64,000 nt of DNA from Drosophila persimilis (Eukaryota; Arthropoda; Insecta; Diptera; Drosophilidae): NCBI RefSeq assembly GCF_003286085.1, contig NW_020825288.1:8246001-8310000 (forward strand), written 5' to 3'. Shown here one piece after another: positions 45,201-58,282 of the stretch. A program made the translations under genes and the position numbers. Position 1 is the first letter of the stretch, and each line of letters opens with the position of its first letter. The notes below the pieces were generated by a model. The model saw only the letters and a program-made list of their open reading frames with translations. It was not told the origin of the DNA and searched no databases.

Positions 45201-47052
45201 AAGCTGTGCGGATAGCAGCGAATGTTCTGCAACGGATTGCCCTGCTCCAGCTGCCGCTTGAAGCGCATCTCACCGGTGGCCGAGTCCTCGCCGGCCACAT
45301 TGCGGGCCATGCACTGGTAGATGCCCTCCTCCTCCGGGTCGAACGAGTGGATGTGCAGATCGTTGCCGCTGATGAACCGCGTATAGGAGCTGTTCAGCTG
45401 CACTCCGTTGTGGTACCACACGATGGTCGGCTGGGGATGGCCCTCGGCCCGACAGCTCAGCGTCTTCGACAGGCTAATGAAGACCAGCTCCACGGGCAGG
45501 GTGCCCACGATGCGCGGCGGTGTCGTTACAATCACATGGAACGTCTGCGTCTCCAGGGGCGTGATGCAGCTGTACAAGCCCTCGTGGCGCGACTCGCTGG
45601 CATTGGCGATGGCCAGAGCCACACTGTTGTTGCTCATCTTGAGCAGCGTGTTGTTCGGGTACTGCAGCCACCACTCGATGGGCACAAAGTCGGCCACCGC
45701 ATGGCACTGCAGCAGCACAGAGCCCCCGGCAGCCACATAGACGGTGCCATTCTGGAAGGCAGGCAGCAGCTGGGCCTCCGACACGGCCGTCTCCCGCTCC
45801 CCCCCATTCGGCTCGACGCGCAGCAGCCACACGAACTGGCGGTGGGCCTTGCTGGCGTACTGGTTCTGGGCCAAGCATCTGGAAAACACGGATAATGCAT
45901 AATACTATGTACTTTCACGGGGCGATAATTGACAGGGACAATGTGGCGTAGCCCCACAATTACAGGAGGCGCTGGGGCGTGGCCAAATGTTAATTAATGC
46001 ATTGTTTTTGGGGCGGCCGCACGCTCCCAGGTCGCTGCAATGAGAGTGCGTCTGGCTGATGGATGTGGATTGGCAAAAGGTGTTGATTTAGCTCCGCCAT
46101 TCCACCAGCAGCACCAGCAGCACCACCAGCCATTCGGCTAATGGAAAATCAACGTCAGTCCTGGTCAGTTTTCCCATTACTCACTTGTATTTTCCCGCCT
46201 GTTCGCGGCGCAAATGCCGCAAAATCAATGTGCCATTCGACAGGATGAGAGCACTGTAAAGGGAAAATTAAGGTTTGAAATTAGTAGCTGCTCCTTGGGA
46301 ATGAGTTCGATCCTCTGAGAACATTCAAGCGTTGGTTGCAAAGAGTTGGCCTTCTTGTTTATAGGAGAGTCTTTGGTCCAGTCTCGATGTTACCACACAC
46401 TGATCTTTACTCGCCTGTTGTCATTGGCCAGGGATTCGTTGCCAAAGTACCAGCTAATCCGGGCAGGGGGCACACTGAGAAAGGGACAGCTCAGGACAAG
46501 GGGTCGGCTCTCCAAAGCGCTGAGATTAGCCGCCTGCTGTTGGCCTGGAAACAGGCGTTTGAGTACTGCAAACGGAAAGGGGGCTATAGTTGGGTGTTCT
46601 TTGTATATTTAGCTCATAGTTTTTACCTGGATATTCCACGGTTATGCTGTCGGATAGCGCAGCCGACTCATCCCATTCGACCTTGCAGCGATAGACGCCG
46701 CTGGCCCGCTCATTTGGCGGCAGACGCAGGGTCCCATTCTCGTACTGGAAAAACTCACTTTTGCGTATGGATAACTTAACGATGGCCTCATCATTCCGAT
46801 ACCAGATGCAGTAGATGGGCTGGGTGTCTGCACGGAGAGTACAAGGGAGACCTTTAGCTTCCGGGGTCCTTGGTGGTTGGGGGCGGGGATACCTACCCTG
46901 ATAGTTGTTGTAGGGATTGAGGATGGGTTCGCATGGCAGAAAGTATGGGGCATGCGGCTTGCTGATTGTCACCCTGGTGACGGAATGCTTCTTGATCTGC
47001 AAATACGGTCGAAGGGCGCTTGTGTTCTTCGGCTGTGAAACGGCGGCAGCAA
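42293..47052 (-). CDS. Ig/FN3 single-pass receptor (candidate plum/Protogenin-type), 5' incomplete
   Basis: Nine exons visible: 46897-47052, 46627-46827, 46415-46565, 46185-46253, 44920-45878, 44406-44851, 44001-44295, 43772-43941 and 42293-43708; 1286 residues plus an unseen signal-peptide exon ending in phase 1. Four Ig domains are readable by their Cys/Trp pairs: CEP..CIWYRND..YRCKVEW; VLSCPF..ISWYFGN..YKCLAQN; VLLQCHA..IEWWLQY..YSCITP; LSCRAEG..IVWYHNG..YQCMARN. They are followed by about four fibronectin-III-like domains, the last containing LIWEPPVNPNGRVHHYNIIW. One membrane segment follows (IAIGSLLSIACVIIFALFIIL). The cytoplasmic tail of about 390 residues has Ser/Asn/Gly homopolymer stretches. 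Sequons are abundant. Four Ig plus FN3s plus TM is the Protogenin/IGDCC layout; in flies plum, a TGF-beta-linked receptor in axon pruning, is the best candidate. One intron (46254-46414) uses a GC donor. Confidence 0.85.
42541..42610. repeat. CTG/TTG repeat coding Ser/Asn runs in receptor tail
   Basis: Trinucleotide tract antisense to the receptor, encoding SSSSSSSGSNNNNGSSSNNS on the - strand. Length polymorphism is likely. Confidence 0.6.
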
Positions 47053-50000
47053 CTGGAAAAAGCCAAAGGAGCACCGGGAAAACAATTGATTAGCAAATAC
47101 AGACGTGGATAAATTATGGCCATACCCACAGACAATAGACAATAGACAATAGACAATAGAGAAAAGACCAACAAAAATCGTGGAAAAGTGTTATTTATAT
47201 TCGTGGCTTAATCTATTGGCCGTTATAAATTTCACGCTTTTCACTTAGCCACTGAACGCCCACGCCAATTGCATTGAGGGTTTTTTCCAGCAATGCCCAT
47301 AAATACACACCAGGCAAAGCAAAACAAAAAGAAATCTTGCAGAAAATGGCAAACAACGGAGAGCCCTCGCTGGGCTCTGGGCTCCGGGCTGTGTCTGTGT
47401 CCCTGGCTCTCAGAATCAGAGTCCGAGACTGCGAGACTGCGAGACTCCGCCTCTGCTGCCGGTGGAGTGTACCGATACGTGCTGCAGGCGTGTCCAGCCA
47501 GACTTGGCGTGTTAATTAATTTTTGGTGCCGCTGCCATTTGCAGCTAGTGGCATCGTCTAGCGGGCCAGTGGCCATACGGTGCGTATACGTGATATTAAG
47601 CAGTTAAAACAATTACATGGCCAGCGGGCCCCAAAGCGGCAGAGCCAGGAGCATTTGCATACGACTCTGCTTACAGGGCATACATCACCCAACATCATCA
47701 TCATCGTCCACGAGCCAAGAGTACAAGTATCTATTAGCTGCAGTTTGCCCTGCTGCAGACGATAATGGTCGGAGTCGGAGTCGCAGTCGGAGTCGGAGTC
47801 CAAAGTGCCTGGTGAAAAATCACCGAATGCTAGAATCGTAAGAACTCGTCTAGCAATAACAAATGTCCGGACATTAGTCAAATGCGTTGAAATTTATGCT
47901 AAAAATGCAATCAACTTGCGTTCCGCTTGAAGGACGAAAGGGAGCGAGAGAGAGAGACCCCCCCAAAACAGCACCACAGCAGCAGCTGTGCCCCAATCAG
48001 TTGGCCCACCCAAGTGGCAGGCCGTGGGGGGTAGTGGCAGGCACTGCACTGGTGCACTCAGCTGTGGCCGAATGCCAAGTGCTGAATGCTGGACAACTGA
48101 CTGCTCGTTAGCCAGAGACACAAATTGTGGCAAGACAGGGGAGTGGAGTGGAGTGGACTGGAGCTGTTCATCTGCTGAATATTTGTTTCGGCTTTTTTGA
48201 TAAATGTACTTCTATAAATTAGATAATTGCTGAACATCGGGACGTCGGGATGTATTTTTAAAGTTCTGACTCGTGGAATTTTCTCTGGTCTGCTCTGCTC
48301 GCTGTCTCTGTCCCTGTCTCTCTGCTGGCGTTGCATGTTTGTACGCAATGTGTTGCAATTTTTATTGCTGTAATTACACGCAATGCCCTGGCGGCAATTT
48401 GACGCATGGAAATGCCTGCCACGTCAGCGGCAGCGGCAGCGGCCAGTAGCAACATCGCTAAGTGCGGCAAATTTACACACACACACACACACAGAACGCA
48501 TGCGGCAAGGAGCAGGGAGGAGGTGGGGGGATTGCATGTGCAGCACAGAGCGTAATTGTTATAGCGTAATTGTTTCAATGGCTGGCCGTTTAACTGCGCT
48601 TCGGCAACTACTACTTCAGTGTGACGACGAGGCATGCCGCACAGGTGCAGGGCGGGGCAGGGCAGGACACGAGCCACTGGCATAGGTACAGGCACTGGGC
48701 GGAGTCAAAGTTCAGCGATTTTTTGTCATTCCCTGCACACACCTTGCGCACGAACCATTTGTCATCGCCTTGGTCCTGGCTCCTGGTCGCTGGCTCCTGG
48801 CCCTCGTTCCTGGCTCCTGGCATGTCAACGGCAGCGTTATGTGCTCGAGAGTCGTTAGCACGGGGGCTATCGTTAAGCGTTTTCAAATTAATTGCTGCAC
48901 GCCGCATACAGCTTTCTAAACCACTATCAATTATCCGTGGGATTTGGAATCTCTGCCCTGCAACCAGATCGGATCAGAGCCAATGATTGAACTGTCATGA
49001 CACTCAGCTTTCGTCCAGGCCACACTTTATCTCCGGCTCTCCGATCCCCAAGCCATATGATTTCAGATCATATCTATCCACCCCCGCCCAGATCCCAGAT
49101 CCCAGATCCCAGACCCCAGACACTTTGCAGTCTCCGGCTCTTTCTTTCAGTCAGCTCAATGGAGAGGAATGTTTCCCAGAATCGTGCTTGAATGCTGTTT
49201 GACAAGAAGCACACACAGACGCAGACACAGACACAGACACAGAAGCACCATCAATACAGCCATACTCTCCGGACGAGACTTCTACTAAGTTGTAGCAAGT
49301 TGCAAGTCAATAGTCTCCACCAAGCAAAAGGGGGAGCTGGGCACAAAATTTGCATAGTTGAACGCACGTCGTCGACGGCAGTGCATTCCATGCGGCAACT
49401 GTTGCTGCAGTCCATGATGATGAATGCAACTGCAATTGCTGAGGCACCAGCAGCAGCAGCAGCAGCAGCAGAAGAGGCACCAGCAGCAGCAGCAGCAGTG
49501 GGGCTGCCACATAAATTGCCGGCTGCTGCGCTGAGCTTATCAAACGGCCACATCTTGTGGATAGATAAGCCCCGTCCCGGTGCCCGTGCCCGTGCCCGTG
49601 CCCGTCCCTGTGCCCAGTCCCTGGTCTCTGTCTTGGGTCCCAGCCCTGGCAGTGGCCTCCATCTAACGGCAACTGTTTGGATTGCAGATTGCCTTCGCTG
49701 GGCCCCCCAATGGAATTTCACAAATTCAAATTGCCAGGCATCCTTTAATGCTGCTGCTGCCGCTGCTGCCCCCGTCCTGTGCCACAGCTGTTGGCACACA
49801 TTTACCGCTCGAAATCCAAGGCTGTGGCAGCAGCGGTGCGGCAACATTTTATGCAAAATGCAACGCGCTTGAGATAATTTATCGCCTAATGACGTGCTGT
49901 TCTAAGGTTGCCCCCCCCCCCTGCCATAAAATGTGCCTGCAGCAGAGAGGAGGAGCAGGAGGTGGGGCTCAAAAAAAAAAAGGAGGAAAAAAAAGAAAAT

Positions 50001-52595
50001 TAAAAATGAAATTTAAATGCCACACGAGCGAGCAGCAGCATCGGAACGGGTTGCAAGTTGCAAGTGACTCTGCCAACTATGCCCACCCCTTTCTCTCTCT
50101 CTCTCTCTTTCTCTGTCTTTCCCCTTCTATGTAAGTGCCACACACTATAATGGCATAGAGAGCATTCTTTTGGCTCCGCTCTTCTGCGCTGCTGTCGCTT
50201 TGGGGGCGCTCAACGAGAATTTATGAATGTGCAAATGCATACGACAATTTCGCGCATAAATGTAAGCTCCCTGCTACATGCGTACCCCTCCCCCCCCCCC
50301 CCCCCACACACACACACACACTTAAGGAGGGGGATGCTGCAGGGGAACACCCACCACAAGTCTGCGGAAAGACGGAGACGGAGACGGCGATGGCAATGGC
50401 GATGGCGATGGAGAGATGTGCAGATCGTGTGGCAGTCGAAGATGCGTGTGCACATTCCATGGCATTCCACTAGCGACGGGGACGGCGGTGGAAGGGTGGG
50501 GGTGCATGTGGCATGTGGGAAGAAGTTCTATGGTTGCACAGAAAGTATCTTGTAGCTCAAGTTGCTGCTGCCGCTGCTGCAACTTGAATCGCTTCTATTG
50601 ATTGCAACACAGTTCATTGGCGTAGTGCAGCATGCCCCAGCTGCTCAGCTGTGTGGTGGCATGAATGCCTCAGCTTATTTGGGTTAGCAGCTCAAATAGT
50701 TTTACGTGCTGCTCTGATCAAATTTTCAAATGCCACCACCGCCAGCACCGGTTCGAGACGAGAATTTATTGAAAAGTCGTCCCCACAGGCATTTCAATGG
50801 AGTTGCCTGCTGCTTGCTGCTTGCTGCTTGCCACACGGCTATAATTTCTCCATTGGAGAGCATTGTTTGCCTTTTGCCAGCACCCGAGCTTTGCTCAATT
50901 GAATGTCTGTGGTTGCAGTGTAATTGAGTGGTTGCAAGTGCCCCCCAAAATGGAAACTAGCTGGGGCAGCCAGAGCCAAGTTCCAAGCCAAGACTCACGC
51001 ACAGTTTTGGGCCAAGTTTTAAGCCAAAAACTCGGCAGCACCCCCCACACACGCACACACACACATGTGTGGGGCAGGACTGTCCAGGGGCAAACCACTT
51101 TAGACAATGGCGGGAATTTACTTGGCAAAAGTCAAAGATAAATTGCTTTTTAACCTACAATTCCTCGATTTTGGTTAGTTGGGTCCTGCGCTTTGTTTGT
51201 TTGCCACATGCCAAGGCATCGGCAACGGCATTGGCATCCTCTTGCCACACACACACACACACAAAGCATTCAATTGACATATTTGGTTAACTTTTGGCGC
51301 TCTCCGGAAAATTCGCATCCATTCGTAGTTCAGGAATAAATTTCCCTTTGGCAATTTGCATTGCACGCACAGGCAGAGCCCTGGTCCCTGGTCCCTGGTC
51401 CCTGATCCCTGGTCCTGTGGGGGCATGAAGCGGAATCTTATCTAAATGTTGTTCGGGGCGTGTGCCACAGAGCCCAGGCCCAGATCCAACCATCGCTGGC
51501 CCCTCCCAGATACCCCCTCTTCGACTGAAGAACAATAGAAAAGAGCTTTGTTCGATTTTACTTGGCAGTCATGTGCAAATATGTTTGCTGAAAAGTTTTC
51601 CATCGGATTATTAAAGAATTTGAATGGAAATGTTCCGCTCCATCGATGAACGGCAGTGGAAATGCCAAATGAATTTCCATTAAGACTCCTTCGGAACCAA
51701 TTGTGTGTTGCCAACACAATCCTAATTGGCCATTTCTTTACTCCGAGGGATACGTAGTACCTTCCTGGTTCCCGATTCCAGATTCCCGGTTTCTGGTTTC
51801 TGGAGACCCATGTTCAAGAGTCAATGGCTGTCACAATAGCCGGATAACCAAAATACAATATGTTTCTGGCTATAAACGAATTCATTTCCGTTGAAATTTG
51901 GCACCAGGCAGGCAGTCCAGTCCAGTGGCTGCTCTGCCGTGGAGGACTCACAGCATTTCCCCCCACCGCGATAAATCATATTGTAAAATTTCCGTTCAAT
52001 ATTTTTCGCTGGCAATGAAAACAAACAAACCGGCAACGGCAGAAACAACAAATTGAAACTGGGAGGGAAAGACAGAGCGGTTGCAGCGAAGTTGCAGCAT
52101 GGATTTCACAGTGGTGGAGTGTTGCCGAACAGGAAAGAAGAGTCAAGTCGTGGGACGGAGTAGAATTGGCCAGATCAGAGCCACAACAGAGAAGAGAAGA
52201 GAGACCCAGAGTCCCAGAGTCCCAGAGTCCCATGCCGCTTTTGTTTGGCCACATTGTATGCTAAATGGGAAAATGGGAACGACCCAACACGGATGGGGAT
52301 GCAGATGAGGTTGCTGACGACGATGATGATGGGCATCAGCTGGTTCCAGTACCATTCTGTGGCCTTCTGTTTGCTGGCATTTTTAAATGGGTTAAACGTA
52401 AACCATTTACCAATGACTCAATACAGCTTCCTGGAACTCCTCCACCCAGTGGAGGGACAGAGGCAGAGGCAGAGGCAGGGGCAGGGGCAGGGTATGCATT
52501 AAAACCAAATAAATAAATAAGCTGCTGGAAAAAATGCCAACAAGCAGAGGAACTAAAATTAAACCAACAAACGCCATGGCGTGTCAATCGACTAA

Positions 52596-52977
52596 GGGAT
52601 ACCCTCGAATCAAAATTGGACTGTGAGGGCTATTGATGTAATATTGGAAAATTATTGGAAAATTGTTATAATGTTTTGGAGAATTTTTTTCACTAGAAAT
52701 ATATATCTAAAAATTTCAAAATTCAAGAAACATTAAAAATGGTGCCAAACTTGAACTTTGACTTCATATATCTGCAGGTATAGCCTTGGTAACGACGCAA
52801 AAAATTCCATGAAAGGTCATACAATTTTCTTGTCAACCCATGAAATGGTTTGGGCTATCAGGGCTACAAAAAACCGGGGGAAAATTATGAAAGTAATTAA
52901 AAAAAAAAAAAAATAGTTTTTAAGGATAGTGCCTGATCCCATACCTTTTTCTACTCCTAGATTGCAGGGTATAAATA
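52596..52977. mobile_element. Candidate small element with TATACCC-like ends
   Basis: AT-rich 380-bp unit unlike the surrounding repeat-rich DNA. It opens GGGATACCCTCGAAT and closes TTGCAGGGTATAAAT, so ATACCCT and AGGGTAT form a short inverted pair. Ends of the type TATACCC/GGGTATA recur in DINE-1-like elements, including the one at 22.6-23.7 kb. The interior shows no coding region and no (GACR)n tract. Confidence 0.3.
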
Positions 52978-55900
52978 AATGCTGGATACAAGCAACAGCA
53001 GCACACAAAGCCATGGCCAAAAACCAGAACCGAGACTGGGACGGGGAGCCGAGATGGGGAGGAGGAGGAGGTGGATGGCGAATGTATGTGGATGATCAAT
53101 AGTCAATGGCCAAATAGCAGAAAATAACAATGTTGCCCAATAGCCAACGAGCCAAACAACAGCAACAAAAGACGCAATAAAATAATAAAAGCGAAAAACG
53201 AAAACCGAAAAGCGAAAAGCGAATGAGAAAATAAGAAGAATGAAGAGCCAGAGCCAGAGCCAGAGCAAGAACCACAAACCGATGGTCAAGCGAAGATGAG
53301 GATGAAAACCTCCAAACGGTATAAAAAAGAAATTATAAAAATGTTTCAGTTCAAGTGAGTAAATAATACACACACACACGCACACACACGAGGAGGAGCG
53401 AAAGAGACAGAGCAGGAGCCAGAGCAGAAGTAATTCGGTTTTTGGTGGAATCCAAAGCCGAAGTCGAAGCCGAAGCCGAAGCCGAAGCCGAGGGTATTTT
53501 CGTAAGCTACGCAGCCAAAGTGCAACCGCAAGCCGCAGCCGTCAGCAGTTTCTGCGAAAGGTGGGCGTAGCCAAAAGGAGTGGAGGGGGGCGTGGGGGGG
53601 GGGGCCATACATTGTGTGTAAAATGCTAAAAGTATGGGCATGCTCTCTGCGATTGTGTGGGCCATTGCGGTCTGTGTCCGGCAACACATCCACAATCACA
53701 ATCCCATCAATGTCGTCGTTCTCGTCATCGTCGTCATCGTGCATCCCCGGTTCTACGATGATTTCTATAGTGCCAGCCAGCCAGCCAGCCAGCAGCTCCT
53801 TTCACCTCATTGAAGCCACCAAAGCTCAGCGTTGCTCCTCTTCGCTCCCGCCTCTTGTGGGGGCTCCCCGATTATTATGCATCATTTAACAGGAAACATT
53901 GTTGCAGTCAATGCTTGGGGCTTCAGGGTTCAGCAGCGGGGGCGGGCTTCTTCAGCAGCAGCAACATGGGGCAGGGGGCAAGGGGGCAGGGCCAAAGCGG
54001 CAGCGTCACGAACACAGTCGGGCGACCAGCGAACGTGCAACGCAAAATGTTTTACCAAATGCGAATTGCAAAAGAAAAATTATTGTTATTATGAGTTGCT
54101 AATTGAATGGAGTTGCCATGTGTCGACGTCGATGGGGCATGGGGCATGGGGCATGGGCCAGGGATTGAGCGGAAACAACACTCGGGTAACGAGGCTTCGA
54201 CGTATGTAGAACCTTAGGCAATTGATGGCCATATATCCATCATATATCATCCGAAAACACCACGCTGCTGATGTCTGATGGAAATTATGGCAACTGACAG
54301 AAACAAACGAGACATTTCCCGCCTCGATTCTCTCTCTCTTTTCATTGCATAAATTATATCCGTCTGTCTCCGCCAATTGGCTGTCAGATAAAGGTAAACA
54401 GCCAAATATTGACAGCCCCAAGCCCCCAAAACCCCAAAAACGTATGCGTACCCTTCTCAATTTGTTGACAAGCGAAAAGCCCCTGAAATTTCTTTCAGTG
54501 TATGACGAAAAAAAAAACTAACTGTAAAAATGTAAATAAGCGTAAAATGTACAATTTTTTTGCCCCCATACAGCCCCATAATCACAGCACAGCGCGGCAG
54601 CATGTTGCACGTGCACGTGTATGTGTGTGCCACTTGCTCTCCGAGCTGCTTCCATATCGCTGCCTCAATGCTGTCAATGTCAAAGTCATACATGATTCCC
54701 AACATGCCAAAGCCAAAGTCAAAGCCAAAGCCAAAAGCGAACAACAACAGTTACAGCAGCTAGACTCTGATGTTGCATGCAACGTATCCAAAGAGCAGGA
54801 GCTGGAGCTGGAGCTGGAGCTGGCTGCGAAAATTCCATGCGCATAATTTATTTAAAGATTCTCTCTCAATATTGGACAAGCATCGTCGTCGTCGTCGTCG
54901 GCGTCCTCCTCCTCGTCCTCCTCCTCGTAGTCGTCTGCAGGTGAAATCTATTTGCATTTATCGTTGAGCCGGAAAATTGCAAAACTAAACTGCAAACTGT
55001 AAAGCTGGCAGCTGGAAAAGCAGGGGCCGGCACCAGGGAGGAAATGGAAATTGGTTAGAAGCGAACCCGAAAGGAAGCTGGCGAAAATTGTTGTGATTTC
55101 TCTCTCTCTCTGGCTCTCTGGGAAATGCGTTTAATGTGATTCTGTTGCGTGCCATGGACAGGCCGGGATTTTAAATTAAAAATAAAAGCACAGACAGGGG
55201 CATCCACAGGATCGATTTGCCAAATTAGCGGCAACATGACTTTGTGTGTTGTAAATGAATTTGCCACCAAAAAGAGGAGCCAGAAGAGACACGCGCAGCC
55301 CAGGAGGAGGCCTGTCTGTCTCTCTCTCTCTCTCTCTCTCTGTGAAACATTCGATTGTTAATTATATTTGGCTGGTGATTAATCAAGTTAATGCATTGTT
55401 TTTGCCAAGGCCGCATTGGCCTCTGCCCCCAAAGTGTGGCAGTCAACACGTTTAATGGTTTTGCATTAACTTAAAGGGGCATTAGTGCGTAAGTATGCTG
55501 TAATCTAGAAGTCAGAAGGGGCGAGAGAGTGCCAGCTGGTTATGGCCAAAGGCTGACCAGTGAACCAGTCAACCAGTCAGCGCCAGTCAGTGGTTGCATG
55601 CCCCCTCCCCCTCCCCCCTTCCCCCACAACAGCGCGCTGGTCGGACGCGTTGTACTTGTTAATTGCAGCGGAAGCACTCAATTAAAAGCGCGTGAAACGA
55701 CTGCGCCGCCACCACCAGCAGCACCACCTGCGTGAAGAAGAGTATCGGTCTCTCTGTCCCTGTTTCCCCCTCTTTGAGGGGGAAGTATCTCCACAGAGGT
55801 GGCTGTAACTATAACTACAACTGGCAGACAGACAGGGAGACAGCCAGGGAGACAGCCAGGGAGTGCTGTGTGCCGTGCTGCAAATTAAGGACACAGGAAA

Positions 55901-56765
55901 CAAACAAATGCGGCGTAATCAAAAAGCGGTAAATGCCTCCTGACACTGTAAATAGTTTATAGGCAAATGCATAAAGTTGCAAATTGTCAGCAAACAAACC
56001 GCCATCGGGAGGCCCAGAACCAACGCCCGACCAATCCGCAGACCAAAAACGCTGGGACGGAAAAAAACGGGCAGGAGAAAATGGAACTGGGAATGCAATA
56101 ATGCATCTGTTTGTCAATGTTTGTCGAGACTAATTAGATGGCAGCCGGGCAGCCGGACAGCGCGTCGAGTCGACTGATGAAAGATGCATGAGCGGGCTTT
56201 AATTGGATATTTGATGGATGGATACATATGCAGATACGAGAGCACATACATACATGCTGTAGATAGATATGCTATGGATGGACAGACAGATAAATGTCCG
56301 AATGATGGCCAGTTGCAAATGCTATTAGATGGAAAGATACATATGTAGATACCGAAACGTGCCAAGAGTTACTATATCTAGTATCCCCTAGTTTTGGGCC
56401 TGTTCCATCGATTAATCTTAATCAATTTGGGTTGAACTGCATCTCAGGTTGATCTTTCCACTGAATGAAGGCTTTGGTGGCTCATCGATCATTCGGGGCT
56501 TGTCTGAGTGGATGAACGATGACCTCTAGAGTTCTAGCTATGCGTACGGATGCACTTTCTCGATCGAACAAATTGCCACAGCCAGCTGTATGCAGCACGT
56601 GACGTAGAGACCAGAGACCAGAGACCAGGCACCGTTTCTGGCACTTGTGGCTGTCGTGACATCATATGGCAAAATGTCAGCAGTTTTATGATGAGGCACA
56701 CACACGCATTTCTTGTTGTTGTCTCTGTGTTTTGTGGCCTGCCCCAAGAAGAGCTGCAGTAACAG

Positions 56766-56868
56766 CTTGCCTCTGCCTGTGCCTCTGCTTGTGCCTCTGC
56801 CTCTGCTTGTGCCTCTGCCTGTGCCTCTGCTTGTGCCTCTGCTTGTGCCTCTGCCTGTGCCTCTGCTG
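56766..56868. repeat. 12-bp minisatellite
   Basis: About eight units of a 12-bp repeat, TGCCTCTGCYTG, with C/T variation at one site and one 6-bp deletion. It gives uninterrupted open frames on both strands that are not genes. Confidence 0.8.
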
Positions 56869-58282
56869 TTGTTGGGGGCATTCGCACAGTGTGTCGCATA
56901 AATAATGCAGTTCATTATGTCATTTGGCGGCACGTTGCGTGTGAGCGCAGCTAAGACGCCGCCGCCGCCGCCGCCGCCGCCGCCGCTGCCGCTGCAACAT
57001 CAACAGAACGGGGATCGGATCGCCTGGCCTGCCGCAAAGCCCAACGTCTTGCTCTCATTGTTGCCGGCACGCCAAGTGCGGAAATGAAGTTGTCAATGAG
57101 CCACTTCCACAATTTATGACCGCTGCGATGAGGCTGCGGCCTGCCTGCCTGCCAAGATCTTAATTATGACTTGAGTAATGTGGAATAAACGATAAAGCGT
57201 GAGGCTCCACGCAAATACTATACACTGCACGAAAAGACTTCCACTGCGACTGCGACTGCGACTGGGACTGCGACTGCGAGTTCCATTTGGAGAAGTCGGG
57301 TCTGGTCTGTCAGGCGGCCAATCAACTTCATAAATCAACAAGCCAGCCTCCTCCTCCTCTCCTGACCAGGGAACAAACAGTTATGGTATTGGAAACGGAA
57401 TTTGGCATGTGGGCATGGTTCCTGGGGCAGGGGAAGTGGTAAGGGGCACTCGCTATATGGGGACAAAATCTCATAAAAATGTCAAATAAAATGTGGCAGC
57501 CATTTTTGTGCATTTGCCAAATTTGCAAAATTTAATTGTGGCGTAAAAAAATGTGCAAATTTATGATTATTTTATTGCACTTTTTTCGGGCCAAGTTTGG
57601 CAAGTGACCAAAAGCCCACAAATGTGGCTCAAAAGTACATTATTGCTAGAGCCGACTCGGACTTGGACTCTCAAAAGTAAATAACATTTATTAATAGACC
57701 TGCTGCTGGCTGTTCGTCTGTTTGTTTGCTTGTCCGAGTCTCCATCTTTGGGCTCTTTGGGGGAGGACGACCCACTGACTGGGCAGCAGGGCAGCAAAGC
57801 TCTCTGGCATTAAGGAAAATGTTCATCAGACTTATTTTATTGAGTGTGGAAATTTCATTGTAACAAATCAATTAATGGCTGGGGGAATTAAGGCAGCAGC
57901 CCAGGCACCAGGATGATTGTTGCTATTTGGCGCTGTGTTTTGGCTGTCAGCAATCAGCCGTAATCAACGGTTGTGTGGGCGACAGCCAGAGCCATAGCCA
58001 GGGCTTTTGGCCAGGTTACGGACCGGACCCAGTCATCGAACCAAGTACCGGGGTGTCCGATGACGGTGGCAGCCGTGCCAGACATTACGTCGCACGTCTG
58101 AGTGCGCAGCGAAACAGCCAACGAGCGACAGCAGCAGACAGCAGACAGCAGACGGCAGGCAAGAAGAAAGAATACTTGATTGGATTTTGATTCGCCGACG
58201 ACTGGCATACCCTTCCAAATCGATACAGTTTGAATACGTTTTTAATTGCAAATTTAGTTGGGGCTTATGGGGCTTATGGGTC

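Larger units (their letters stand above)
47053..58280. other. 11-kb repeat-rich non-coding stretch (probable receptor 5' intron)
   Basis: The receptor's first visible exon begins with a splice acceptor at 47053, so its 5' exon lies to the right, here or beyond the window. I found no convincing signal-peptide exon. Content is dominated by short tandem repeats: (AATAGAC)n 47129-47160, (GGAGTC)n 47770-47800, (CAGATCC)n 49089-49120, CAG array 49447-49498, (CCCGTG)n 49577-49606, C-run 50288-50304, (CCCTGGT)n 51380-51417, (CCGAAG)n 53457-53490, (CTGGAG)n 54799-54823, minisatellite 56766-56868 and (GCC)n 56957-56987. A candidate element sits at 52.6-52.97 kb. Confidence 0.5.

Noticed and set aside
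44972..45895. 307-codon open frame on the + strand opposite the receptor Ig exon
   Set aside because: It is the antisense shadow of a GC-rich coding exon: no signal, no domain, no splice context. The opposite strand reads clean Ig domains.
46403..46409. GTAAAG as the donor instead of the GC donor in the receptor
   Set aside because: It gives phase 0 and forces the next exon into a frame without Ig character that no longer joins the exon after it.
47129..47174. Hydrophobic frame that could be the receptor's signal-peptide exon
   Set aside because: The hydrophobicity comes from a (GACAATA)n repeat, there is no ATG in that frame before it, and the donor phase does not fit the acceptor at 47052.
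49192..49872. 226-codon + strand open frame with Ala runs
   Set aside because: Built from microsatellites (GACACA, CAG, CCCGTG). Equivalent frames exist on the opposite strand, as expected of repeat DNA.
51821..52051. 76-codon - strand frame with a hydrophobic start
   Set aside because: The first residues look like a weak signal peptide, but the rest has no family pattern and no promoter or poly(A) signal was seen.
56766..56868. Regularly spaced repeats resembling a CRISPR array
   Set aside because: The units are directly adjacent with no unique spacers, in a eukaryotic genome; this is a minisatellite.
56534..56933. Overlapping open frames on both strands
   Set aside because: Produced by the 12-bp minisatellite, which lacks stops in several frames.
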